Assembly: GCA_002749535.1 (NCBI GenBank)
Contig: MZZL01000408.1
Coordinates: forward strand, 2,573,011 to 2,629,047
Length of the DNA stretch: 56,037 nucleotides
Direction: 5' to 3'
Source of the DNA: Apophysomyces variabilis
Taxonomy: Eukaryota; Mucoromycota; Mucoromycetes; Mucorales; Mucoraceae
The position numbers were made by a program, and so were the translations under genes. The notes under the pieces are model-generated. The model was not told the origin of the DNA. It searched no databases and saw only the letters and a program-made list of their open reading frames with translations. Positions 10,202 to 23,100 of the stretch are shown here, piece by piece (positions within the stretch are counted from its first letter, which is position 1; each line of letters starts with the position of its first letter).

Positions 10202-13200
10202 TTACCTTTGAACGGTGGTATCGGCAATATTGGATATTCCAGCGTCAAAATGGCTGGGATCAAATGGTGGCAACGTTATCCTCTCTGCAGAAAATAGGTT
10301 GCTGATCGCCGCTAGTCCGATGGCCACGGCGGCTTGAACGTCCCGATTTTGAGTCGTACGCCCTGCTTTAAAAGTAACACACTTCGAGTTGACGCAGCGC
10401 GAGCTTCCATTCATAGTACGCCATTTAATTTCCTTGTAACGACGCCCTTTTGGGTGAATTATCTTCTGAAAACAGAATACGCATGTTTGCGAGCTACGAT
10501 GCTCATCTGTCATTGCCACTGGGGTGTACCTACGGTGTCTCGCCCGTAACCATTTGCCTCCACGCTTAGGATGGCCTTTCAATCTGGACCCAACACACGT
10601 CCCTTGGGTGCCAATCGCCATAACTGGTATTACCCTCCTTCCGCTATCATGTGGCCCCGCTTCCATCGCGATCTTTCTTCTCTCGTTTGCAGCCACTCTA
10701 TCGTATATTCTCTCCTTGTAGAGATCTTGTATCACCTTTTCTTTGTGCCACCTGTTTGAATGGTAAAAATCCCTGAGCGTCTTTCTACAGCTCCGACCAA
10801 TCTATAAATGTGTATGTTATCGATAGTTGTCCAAAAAAGACTAACGATTACCTTTTGACAACGAATAATATCTTGGACTGACATAGCTTTCTCCATCGAG
10901 GCTTCTTTCAATTGCTCTTCGGCTGCAAGAACCTCTGTATTCGACTGTGGCAATTATCACATAAGCACAACATATTGTAGCTGGCTTATTTACCTTCTTT
11001 CGTCGCTCCCGTTTCTTGCGGAATGTCCTTGCAAGTGTTTTTTCATCGAGCGATTTTGCCGTGATACGTATCGGCTTTGGTAGCTGGAGCATGTCAGTAG
11101 GAGAGACATCGATATCATCATCGTGATCATTGACGTTATTGACACCCAGCATCGAATATCGATTGTAAAGCTGTAAATGGAAATCTGCTCTTTGTCTCGT
11201 AATAGGCACTGTAGTCGACAGCACTTGCAAACCGTAATCAGTGCCACTGAACGTTAGTACATTGTTCTGATCTTCTAAAAGTGGCCCAAGGTCTAGTCGG
11301 CCTACGCTGTCTTCACAGCCGGGGCGTCTCCCACTTTGGGGTCTGCACAGGCTATCCTCCTCCTCCTCCTCATCCTCCTCCTCATTTTCCTCGTCGTTAT
11401 TGTCGTTGTGCTTGTCCTTCTTTTTCTCCTTTTCTTTTTTGTATTTGGTATCTTCTTCATCACCGTCTGCTTCCTCCATTTTCTCGTCTTCTTCTCCTTT
11501 GCTTTTTCTCTCTTTTCTGCCAGCAGGACTTTTACCTTTTTTCTTTTGATGCGCTTTCACCAACTGTACGATTCTGTATATTAATATACGCTTTTATGTT
11601 GATGCAAGTTTGTATTCAACGTTACCTGTTCCAACTTGTACTTCTTCCGTCTTGCATTTGCTAACCGATCGTGTACTTGATTCAAAGCCATTTGTTGGTT
11701 TGACCAGTTCAATTTTGCAGCTTTTAAAGCTTCATAGCTCAGTTTCTGCTGTTGATATGCTGCTTCCTTTTCAGTAACGTTTTCATGTTTGTCTGCCTTT
11801 CTTTTGTCCCTTATGCGCTTTTGACAAATAGCTTGATTTTCCTGATAGCTAGAGCGCAAACCTGCAACTAACTTCGTGGCTTCTTTCACAAGCTTGGTGT
11901 GTTGACATTTCAACGTTTCAAGAGTTTTTACATCCTTCTTTGTATCATCGAGAGTCTTTGCTAACTCAGGCGTGCTTTGTTGTTCGATGCTCGGCTCTTG
12001 GACGTAGGGTTCCTTTTTCCTATAATACTTCTTTCGTCTCGCCTCGTACCGTGATTCTATGGGTCTTCTTTGTTCACAAACGTTACCATCAATAATTGCT
12101 GTTTTCTGCGGAGTTACTGTGATGCGCCAGCGTGGTACCAACCCACGCTCCTTGCATGTTTTTTCAATAGCCTCTACGTTGAAAAACGATCCAATCACTG
12201 TTCGCTTTTCTGCTATTGCTTCGTCTCTGTTTGTGAACACTGAGCCGTCTGCCTTGTAAATATCAAGCTGGGCATAGCTTGACCCAAACATTTCATACAT
12301 GGCTACTGCATCTAGTGGTAGTGCGTGAACAGAAGCAGGGCTGATTGTGGGACATATCGAAGCAGTGAACTCTTGATATCCAATCGAACAGAGCAAAGCG
12401 TTCGCCAATACTACGAAATTGAGACGCAGCGGTATACAAGGAGCAATTTGTCCCCTAATGACGTACGGCCTTAATGCGTTTGCGATATTCACCACGGTAT
12501 CGATTTCTTGAGGAGAAAATGCATCGTCCGCATGAGAGGTAGCTAGCACATCTTCCACTGTTACATGGCCGCTGATCTTATCTGACTGTAGGAGGGCTTT
12601 GGTAATAGCTTGCAGGATACCGAGCTTTCGCCTGCTTGGCTCACTTGTCTCCTCCTTCTCCTCCTCCTCCAGTTCTTCTTCTATTTGTTCGAACACACCG
12701 ATGTGTGTTTCACCGAGGGATATCAAAATCTTCGCTTGCTGCTCCTATTTTGCCACGTAAGCATATATCCTAATCAATAATGAAGTTTACCTCTTCTTTT
12801 GTAACCGACGCTCGGTTGTTCATTTGCTCTACTTTTATTGATTTTGGGTTGGACCTGGACTCCGATCGCGCCAGCAATTGGTTTTCGAGCCGTTCGATCG
12901 CCTCAGCACACGTCGCCGCACGCGTGGCTAGCCTTACCAAGATATCATCTTCTTCTTCCTGCTCGATCTGCTTCTTCAAGTTTCGCAATTGCTTTTTCTC
13001 GTTTTTTAATTTCCTTTTGATAGCTTTTTTCCGATATTGGTACTTGATCACTTGTTGCTGCTCGATTTCTTTTTCTCTTGCTAGTTTTGCCTTCTCTCTG
13101 ATTTCTCGTACTTTTTCTTCACGCCTTGGTGCAAGATTAACACGGAGTAGAACACGCAATAAGTGATTCATGCTTCTGTTGTAAAGAGATCCTGCCCACA

Positions 13201-14272
13201 TATTCTTTAAATTCGTCGAAAATTGCTTCATGTAAAAATGCGACGTCCTGCAAAGACCATCGGGAATTACAGGCTGATTGTCAAGAGTTTGATCATGGAA
13301 CTGCATCCATAAGTAGTGTTTTTCTTTGCTCACGTTTCCTTTTGTGCCAAAATATAACCCGTGCAGAAATTGGATATGGTTCTCATTGAACATGGAAAGT
13401 AGATCGTTGTTTCGCCTGCCTGGCATCTCGTCAAGAAACTGCGAAAGATTATCTGGCATTGGGGCTACAGGTACAAAATAGTCATCTACCAGCATACTTT
13501 CGTCACGTAATTTTTCTTTGGGTACAACTGTACGGATATCGAAGCCAGTTGATGTTTGGTCCAATTCAGCTTTCACTGAACCTGATGCTGGGTCTAGAGA
13601 CAAGGAAACTGACACGTATTTCAACATGGTAGCACGTACAACAGTTGCCAAGTCGGACACATAATCCGTCATTTGCACGGACGTCGACTCTACCGTGTGC
13701 ATAAAAATCCTTTTCAGATTTTCGTCAAGATCCGGCCGCAGTACGGATTTCAAAGGAACTGTACATGTCCTGAAAAGGTTATCCGAGTCTTCATCTTTCT
13801 TTTTGGGTCTGTTCTGCTTTCCTTCAGCTTTGACCACAGCCAAGACATCATCGAAGTTATCGACCGCGCATTGTCTCCAAAATTCGCCTGTTTTATGGGA
13901 CGACGAGAGTCTAGAACGTATCTGTTTCTCTATTGTCCCTTTAGGGACGCCCGCTTTTTTGTCTGCTTCCTCAAAACTTCCTCGAGGGATTCTGTCTGCT
14001 TTTTCAAGAGCTTGTCGCAAACGATCCATCCTTTTTTCTTGAGCCTTCAGTCTCTTTTCTTTTGTTTTGGCAGACTGTTTTCCTTTCTTTGTTTTTCTAG
14101 AATTTTTTGTCTCATTTTTCCACAGTTCGTTTGCTATAGTACTCTTCAACTTCTGTAAAAGTACTCCAAGCAAGGTATTTTTGGCTTGATCGTAGGATAT
14201 CTGAGGCTCTGTTTGCCTTTTCCTTTTTCTTCTGGCGCTACCGCGTGGTGTAGGTAATTGTATTTCGTTCAT
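10202..14272 (-). CDS. Fanzor RNA-guided endonuclease (eukaryotic TnpB relative)
   Basis: Probable RNA-guided DNA nuclease. Five exons, each a multiple of three: 14272-12791, 12744-11626, 11563-10994, 10944-10852 and 10801-10202, giving 1287 residues without a stop. A basic cluster RRKRKR near residue 15 suggests nuclear import. Long Lys/Arg/Glu coiled-coil segments fill residues 400-490 and 730-860, and a very acidic/basic stretch lies at 868-940. The RuvC-like core is C-terminal: FSGTDYGLQVLS (Asp976), TDEHRSSQTC (Glu1188), a zinc ribbon with Cys1195, Cys1198, Cys1224 and Cys1229, then QNRDVQAA (Asp1242) and TLPPF. The usual RuvC-II Glu is not seen at IPVMAIGTQG, so Glu1188 should take over, as in other Fanzors. 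No flanking terminal repeats or transposase are obvious. It sits between host genes. Confidence 0.92.
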
Positions 14273-17100
14273 AAAAAATACAAGAAATGTTGGATCTAGT
14301 TCTCAAAAGTAGAACGGAAAGGTGATATGCGAATTGTTCTCTGAACTGTTGTCCAATTTTCACTTGACAGATTGGACTGCGAACTTTTCTGATAAAAAAA
14401 AAACTGAAACTTTATCACTTTATTTATCGTGGCTAGCTCTCATGTAGTTGAAAAGGAGAAAGAAGATAACGAGAAAAATTCGATTCGGACAACAGAGAAA
14501 AAATGGACAAGTCTTTATAACGGTTGGCAAAGAAGGGAAAGACCAAGGATACAAAGTATAAAGAACCTAGGTTATAGTGATTGCTATTGAGAAAGAAGCG
14601 GCAATACGAATAAAGAAAATCACAGGGAAGCAAGGATAAAGGTTAAGCTGACTTGAATATTCATGATCGCACTCCCACTTTTATTCCTTAGCTTTTACTA
14701 CCTTTATATCCAACCAATCTTGGTTCATGGAAAAAGATGGAAAAGGTTCGCTTGCAACGTATCAGCGAAAGAAGAAAACAAAGTACGAGAGCAGAAAAGG
14801 CACACAATTAAATGTCTTTGTGTCGGATACAGGCCGCATAATTGCTCCAGTTGGTTGGGTTGATTTAGCCTTGCATCAAAAGATCGATAAAAGCCGGGCA
14901 CTTGCTGTACCCTTCCATCTCAAAATCAAAGACCTGCATGCTCCAGAAATCGCGTGGCCTCTGTTCGCAGTAACATCGTACATTGCAACAGAAATCTCAT
15001 ACAGTTGCGTAAACGCGCCTCCGTGTTTACATAAAGGTAATACATGGACAAATTGAGCGGTACTTCACATGTATAATCTTTTTGGATTGCCCCCATCAAC
15101 GGTCGATGTAATTGTATTTTTTCTCATAGACTTGTGGGTGATTTTTACTCTGCTGCCACATCTTCAAGTCCTTCCCATAAGAATGCCGATGTGAGTGTAA
15201 TCTCAACGCTGTTTGAGTAAAGTAAAGACGGCAATCAACTTTTACGTACGAATCCCCCGTAAAATGTCCAAATTGCTAAGGTGTACCGTCGTTTTCTTTG
15301 GGATATCCTTGTATGGAAACCACTTCTTCAAGACTAAGTTTTGCCTTGATTACGATGTGACCATCTGCGTACTGCTGACCGCTACGATAGACCTACAGAA
15401 AATTCAGCAAGAAAATGCGTCCTACGGTTTAAATAAAGAATGAAATAGTAAGCACGTTATCATGAATTGCTTTCTGTTTCGATTTATATTGCGCTTTTGT
15501 GTTAGAGCTCTGCATCTCCGTTTTCAAACTCAATGCATGCACCACAACTTCATGGTCCCGCATACAGTTTTGAATCGACTCCTATAATGCAGGCTCAATA
15601 GCATCAGCACTACTGCTTGCAACCGTTAGAGGGATATCTTCCTGCTGTTAGTCTGGGGTACATGCTTCGGAGGCACTGCTGTTGAACGATAATATTTGGA
15701 ACGTTCGATGTAGTGCTTCACTAGCCTTTTAAAGATCTAGTTATCAAAAACTTTTAAGGAAAAAGGAAAGGAAAAGAAGTACATTTACAATCTTTATATA
15801 AAGAACAGCCATTTTGGGGAAAACGTACCCGGTTCGTTGATATATCCCCGCCATTACTACACTGTCTTATCTAAGTCAATAAAAACTTAACTTTAACTAG
15901 GAGATTTTCTCCAAGTTCAAAGAACCAAATACGGCCAGCTTCCAGATTTCTGATTATGTGAAGCTATGGTACTTTGTAAAAGGTATTTAAAAAGCTTAAC
16001 ACCTCGCTTATCAGTGTCAATGTATATGACTGAAAGCCCGAACTACTGATGATTTGATTCCATTTTGCGTTTAATAAGGGCAGCGATGTGTTGCAAATTC
16101 TTGCTGGCACACGACAATAGGCATGTGTGTGGAAGAAACGCTATACTACAGATTAACCGAATGCTAAATAGATAACCCATTCAAACAGAAGCTTACTATA
16201 GTTTGAATTCGATCTGTTCTTTCTCTTTGTTTTTTAGCTTCCATTTCTTTTTTTCTCCAAGAAGATTAAGAAGACAATGGTGAATGAAGCTCACATTATC
16301 ATTAGTTTATCCACAGTTGTCTGCTTTGGATTCCTGTTGTTATGTTCCCTTTTCTTTATATATTTTTTTAACCTTATACACCTAACCTTATCTGAATTTA
16401 GATTTAGGTGGAAGTGACACACACAGAGATACTGTGAAGAGAGAGTTTTTGAAAATGTACGATCCCTGGATCATGGCCGGTCTTGTTGAGTATTTCAGTC
16501 TGGTCACAATTTGACTGGTGACCTAAGTCATGACCCACTCCCTGTTATACCCTAATAGTACATGTATTTCAAAAGTCGATGCTGTCGTCTTCTTTCACAT
16601 ACTTAGGTTCACACGGAAAATATCACTATTAACTTAATTATTATGATCCGCTGTTACAAAATCCCGTCATGCAAAAACCGACATGTTAAGTATTTTCCAT
16701 GATTCTCCCTGGAAGAGGCGTCGCCTTCTTTTTAACTTTCAAATTCTTGACGACGCTCTTCCATGTCTATTTGAAGTAATCTGGGAACGAGACGATCCTC
16801 TGCCGAAACACAGCAAATACTACGCTTTAGAGGGAAACAGAACTCATTACGTGCAATCAATGTAAATTCATTGCAGACTTTTAAAGTAGTACAAATTGGC
16901 ATATTATATGTATTCTACAGCATGTTGTCCGAGATACAAATGCTCTCTCGCTTCAGTAGATACAAGTCCGCTCCAGTATTTTGCAGGCAACTATCATAAT
17001 TAGCTATCTGCACTACGGTGACAGCGGATCACTCCACCCGGTCCAGATGTATATAGATAGCCGTCATTCATAACTTGTATCTGCGTGACACCGAAAGCTT
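14273..17100. other. Gene-poor interval between Fanzor and RAV1
   Basis: About 2.8 kb with one possible two-exon hypothetical gene (14727-15194), and otherwise short broken frames (for example 15213-15443 and 16683-16865) without recognisable domains. I see no transposon ends, so the outer limit of any element carrying the Fanzor cannot be placed here. Confidence 0.5.
14727..15194 (+). CDS. Hypothetical protein, doubtful
   Basis: Not recognised. The first exon (14727-15036) encodes a Lys-rich start followed by VSDTGRIIAPVGWVD and LHAPEIAWPLFAVTSYIAT, which reads like real protein. A GT donor after residue 103 and an AG at 15128-15129 keep the frame and give a short hydrophobic tail ending at 15194, about 124 residues in all. 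It lies between the divergent-side promoter of the Fanzor gene and RAV1. It may instead be a fragment of a dead transposon. There is no homology evidence. Confidence 0.25.
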
Positions 17101-20100
17101 TCAGCTACGCAAAATGTCAATACTACGAAGGTGTACACTATTGTTACTTACAGGTATCCTATTGAAGCTTGGCGCTAAGAACCGATTACGCGGCTGGATA
17201 TCGTACGCATGTCGCTGTTTATATGTGCTAACGTCCCAAATCTATTCTGATTTTAAGTGAACTTTAAAATCCAATCTCTGCTTATACCTTGAGTTCACCA
17301 TCGATTGAGCCTGTAATTAATGTCCGATTTTCAGTATCTATTGCAATAGATCGTATTCTGCTGTGGTGAGCTGGGAATGTGTGCGTCGTCGTTCGTTGCC
17401 GAATATCAGAGACAACTTGAACCATCCATCAATATTTAGCAAAACTGAATCGTACGTTGACAAGCATTGCTTACCGATTTCTCCCCGTTTCCCGCCAGAA
17501 AATAGAAGATGGTTGCTGGGCTCATAGGCAATAGCATAAGCACCACTATCATGGCCCGGTAACGCTATAGACACAAGTAATTAACGTGATTTTTCTCTAC
17601 CATACTCATAACATACAGCACACCATAGCCTTGGAAGGGGGTAACAGCGTATCCCATAAACAAACATGATCTCGTTTACGGCTCATAGCAAGTGATGTTC
17701 CGGCAGTGGCAACCAGACTGCTGGAATTCAGAAAAGTAAAATCTCGCGTAGCCTTGGAGTGGCAGGACACAGTCTAATGAAAATATAAGTGACTTTCACT
17801 ACATATTTCGGGATAGATCATTGATATTACGTAGTATGGCTTATTTGAGTGAGCATGGGAATCAAATCTCCACAAATTAAAGGCTCCAGATGTATCTCCC
17901 GCCCCAAATTTTTGCCCAAACTGATCAAAATGGATTCTACCCTGATAGGTAAATACATAGACTATCTAGCAATATTAGGCATATCTATACAAACCTAGTT
18001 GGCTTACTCTGGCAGCCATAGTAGCTCGCAATTTCTCGTTCCTGCCCAAATTGCCAAAGCATCACGCTAGGGCCACCATTATGTGCTTCACATCCCGTGA
18101 TATCTACAGCGCCATCTTTAGCAATCATTGTGTGCGGATCGTCTATTATCTTACAAAATGGAAACTGAGGATGCGCCTCAGCGCAAGTAGCCGATATTGA
18201 TCTCTTCAAGGTAATCTAGTCGTGCCCAGTTAATTTTAGTTATGCACGAGTCAATCATTACCATTTTCTCATTATTTTCCGCTGGGCTTGTGCCTGTTGG
18301 CGTACGGAGAAGCTCAGAGCCTTCCTTCCCTATAAAGAATACTAAGTACATAATGAAACCTTCAATATGCGGACAAACCAATGCCAAAGGATCGCTTCAG
18401 AGTGTCCTGTAAATTATCCAGACTCAAATTCTGAGAAAATTTCTGTGCTTCTTCAGTCTGCAGTCTACTTCGAGCGGGTGACAGGATAGGTGTTGCTGGA
18501 TTAGGCGTCCGACCTTGATGTTGCTGTTGGGCGAGTTTCGACCGTCGAATATGCTTTCCTGCTATGTCCATTTCACTGTCCGAATGATCAGATATTTCCT
18601 CATCTTCTTCCGTATCCGGATAACTGTCTGTATGATGATCATGATTTCCATACGAGGCAGAAGATCCTGACCGAATCAATGACTATGACATAATATAGGT
18701 TAATATTTTTCTCCTTCTCTTGCCTTTTATTCTCTGCTGTTTTACCAATCCAAATCGTTGAGCTTTGCTCAGTTCAACCTCATGAATCTCTGATTTCAGG
18801 CAAACAGCCATGCTGTCAGTATAAATCTATGTATAATTTATGAGGTCTTCTGTACAGTGTATTGACAGCATACCGGGCTAATACAAAATGCATGAGCTGT
18901 AGTTGGTGGATGGTAAATAGTATGGATATGTAATTGCGTGTCTTCGGACACGATGTTGATCTCCGAGGGCTTTGTTACGTTAGTACCACCAAAATTAAAT
19001 AACCACTTACAGCAAAATTTACAAACGGTAGCAGCTGTTCTGCAGGTCCAAGGGTCTTGATCGAATGCCAATATTTTTTCTGGCGCAGAGACGTAAACTG
19101 CTTAAGAACGTTTCCTAAAATAGTTTGCGTCAATATCAAGAGAGGAAAAACGAGCTAATATCATTATTTACGTCTAGTCAACTCCTTCTCTCCCATTTGT
19201 TGTTCGATCGCCTGTTTAAGGCTATGCGCTCGGTGTGCGATAGGATCCAGAAAGGTGGCCCATACAAACGTCAACATTTCATCTATTCCAGTCATAAGTA
19301 TCTCATACTGCTATAGGTTTACTTACTATTCATGACATTCGTTTTCCCACTGTTCTTCATGCAACTTTCAAGGACAGTTAGAATATAGTTAAGAGAAGCT
19401 GCTTCCAGAAGTTTAGCTCCACTAGAATTATCACAGAAATCCAAAAGCGGTTTGTAGACTTCTTCATTAAGGTCAAAGCCAAATAGGCTATCGTCAGAAA
19501 AACTTTCAAAATCCTCCTGGTTCATTTCAACCTATAGATTGGCGTCAGCAAGCTGATGCACTGATTCTCAGACTTTACCATCCTGGTATCATTGTTTTTG
19601 AGCTTTGAAAAGGCGTCCGTCATATCACTGTTTGACCTGATGGATGCCATGAATGCTTTGAAATGGTATAAGAGACACCATGATTTCTCAAAATGACGCT
19701 GCCTAAGCGTGACCATAATCAAGCAAATGTAACCTTCCAGTGCAATTTTTGGAGTTGCAAGTTTAAAATCATCTGTGGGAGGGAATTGCTCCGTTAAAGT
19801 ACTCCAAATCGGAAATGTCGATATGACGTGACTATAGCATATTAGCAAAACAATTGCCTTATTTCACTTTCCTTACTCTGTCCACTTTTCAACAAAACGT
19901 AGGCCAGGATACTCCATGTCACGTTGAATAATAACTGTATCAAATACTTGGAAACATCCAGCCCTAAACGCTTCCAAGAAGCCTTGAACATCAAAATCGT
20001 CTGGGATACCTTTGTCTAATATTTGAAGATAGAGAGCGAACACATCAGCCTCGATACTTTTTTCCATCAACAACCGTGAAAATATGCGTTGAGGAATCTT

Positions 20101-23100
20101 CAGCTTTTCACCAAGCGCAAACAAATATTGACGGTTGTGAAGAAATGTGCTGCGATGCCTTGCTTGTAAAACATCTGACATGGTAACACCATTGGACAGG
20201 GTGGATGCGTCATTAAAGAGAGTCTAAATTACGCACTGAGTTTATATTGCACTTAGCTTTCCAATAAGTCACCTGAAGCATTCGGATTATTAACATTGCT
20301 TTGTAGGCAGTAAGATTGCTATTTTCATCTCCTGGCAACATAAAGTCATCTTCTGTCTGATCTGCTTCTTCAAAGGTGATACGATCGGTGTCTGCAAACA
20401 AATCGGTCGATATCCCCGTCTTACTGGAAAATAGGTCGTCATAATCACCGAATAAATCATCTGCACGAGAGACTGGACGATTTTCTTCCGAGAATAGATC
20501 GGAGGCGTGGTGGGTAACAACAAGCTCTTCAGCAAATAGATCTGATGCGTGGGAAGGTTTCTCTTCTAGTTTTGCCACGGGAGCCGATACTTTATACTGA
20601 TTTAAGATAAAAAAAGCTAGAAGGGGACATCCCAAACGCTCATAGGCACGAGCCACTTGAAGCGAGAATCCATATTCCAAGTCAGGCGGGATACTGATCT
20701 CTTCGCGGTTTTGCAGCTTAATCTGCTTTTTCAGATGCTGGTACAAAATGAAAAGATCAGGGTCGCTCACAGTAGCAGCTGAATCGGTGACGGTTGCATC
20801 AATGGATAATTGAGACAATGGGACAACAGTGGCACGAATGGCATCTTTAGGCCTATCGAGTAGCCAAAATGCTATGTTCACGAGCCAACGATCTCGCGAT
20901 TCAATGGCCATAGGCAGTACGTGAGTCTCTAAGATATCTTTGAGAAGACGACTATCGTCGCCTATGCACGCTACAAGTGAATAACTCAAATTCTTCAGAT
21001 GATAATGTACCTTCATAAACTCGGCATATTGCAATAGCCAACTGATAATCTTTCAAATGCTTCAATATAACACCCACGGCGTCTTTCAATTTATCTGCTA
21101 GAAGGAAAAATGCTGCAGCGTATTCTACATTAAACATTAGTTGGTCCCTGTTTATATCATGCGTATTATGTTACCATAGCGCTGTCTGCCCAAAAGCACA
21201 AAAGCATTTTTCGATGCTGCTGTCTGCCATCTGGGTTGGGTAAAGTCATTCGCTAAGAAATTAACCATTATCTGCTGTTCCTTGTGGTAGCTAGCGGTTC
21301 GCCAAAGACTCTGCAGCAAAGTCTTTTTACGTAGCGCTAAGTAGAACAAAGTGCATCCAACAGGATCTTTGGATTCTTCTTGGGCCAAATATGTATTACG
21401 AGCAATATTGGTCATTTGGTCCCTCTATGTTACTTCAGAATTTTATCGCATGGATACACAATGTGACACATACCACAACGTCAATCTTTTGGAGCCATAG
21501 AAATATACCAAGTGCTCTCGCATCTTCCCACATTAGTTTACCATGGCAAAGCCGAACGCATCTTTCTAGAAGGAGATCCTGAACACGGTGGGTCAGATTT
21601 ACTTTGAGCAAGGAACACTAACATACCTGTGATTGACTATGTAGAGCCCATACTATATCGCGAGATGCTAGCTCTCGGTTTTTTAGACCAAGTACTGTAT
21701 TTAGATGGAAATAGTTTTCAATCAATGCTGTAAACCTGGCTCCATTCTCGTCGAGCGACTCGCCTTGGTTTGATATCTATGACTCATTAATAATGGACAT
21801 CATGTGAAATCCCATTATATACCTCAGAAAAGGTGTCTATTAAGGCTAACAATTGTTTCCTCTCGTCTTTGTTAAGACCTGGTAATTGATTCGATTTCAG
21901 ATAATCCATCATATAACTTGATTCTGCTTTGGTCAACGGTCGCACGTCGTTCTCTTCACCATCATCTTCAGACCTAACATCCGTTGGCATAAATAATTCT
22001 ATTGTGGTTAACTGGATTGACACTTACTGATCGTCTGAATCGTCAAACAAGGCCTTATATCCTTGACGAATATCACGTTGCTTGTTACTCTACTCATGCG
22101 ATCAGAAACTTCTTGCATAGCATGTTTTTTTTTCTCACGTTCTGCAACTCCAGAATTTTGGATATGGGCAGCGAAGGGATCTGATGCACGTTTAAATTTT
22201 CTTCATCAGTAAATTGTTTCAGAAATTTGTAGAGTGATAGAAGGACGCAGTTGATCAACTCCGTCTTTCCTAAAAGAATACATTCAGCATCTAGAATTTG
22301 ATAATTTATAATTTCCTACCCCACATTAGATAATGGATCAAATGCTCTGGGTGATATAGAGGCAGAGGACCGTTCATCCCATATGACAGATCATATATGC
22401 TTGGCATGGATTCCTTTCCAGGAAATGCTGATGATGGACTTTAGTAACTATGATCCCGTAAAGCTATGGTTCAACTCACATTGCATTAGGGAACCATTTG
22501 CTGTTAACCATTTCAAGTAGCAACGCAGTTGGTTGCCAGCTGCAACGACTAGCACACCATTATTTACCCATTTGGTTCCAACAATATCTTCTGCACTATC
22601 TAGTGTCAATAGCAACCAGGATAACTGACATACATACGTATCAACATCAAACTCTGTGTAGCAAACCCAGCTAGCATCATCATCAGTGATGTTTGAGGCA
22701 CGCTTTTGCCCGTAGATGGCCATCTTATTCGGGAACGCTACTGCAAGCAAAAATTGGGCATCGGAAGACATATTCCAAGCAATATCTTTTATTAGTTCAC
22801 TAAAACGTCAATCTCTAGTTAGCTCCAGTACTACCAATGACCCGGACCAAGAATACTCACGAGAACTCGAAAGTTTTGTACAAAACAGGGGGAACTCCAG
22901 AACGCATTTCCATCCATATGGACAATTTCCGAGCAGGGCCTTTCAGCTGTGATTCAGACACTAATAAAGACTGAATAAACACGTCTACAAACACAATCCT
23001 TCTGTACCAATAGCTAGGATATTTGAGACACATCGGATGCGGACAATATTTTTCAATCCTGTCTCCAAATTATAGAGACTGTCCCATCTAACTTCTTTTG

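Noticed and set aside
10334..11664. Plus-strand frames opposite the Fanzor gene
   Set aside because: They are shadows of the real minus-strand exons. The long ones come from CT-repeat DNA encoding the charged linker.
12780..14158. Plus-strand frames of 115-161 codons opposite Fanzor exon 1
   Set aside because: Rich in Phe, Ser and Cys as expected from antisense of Lys/Glu-rich coding sequence.
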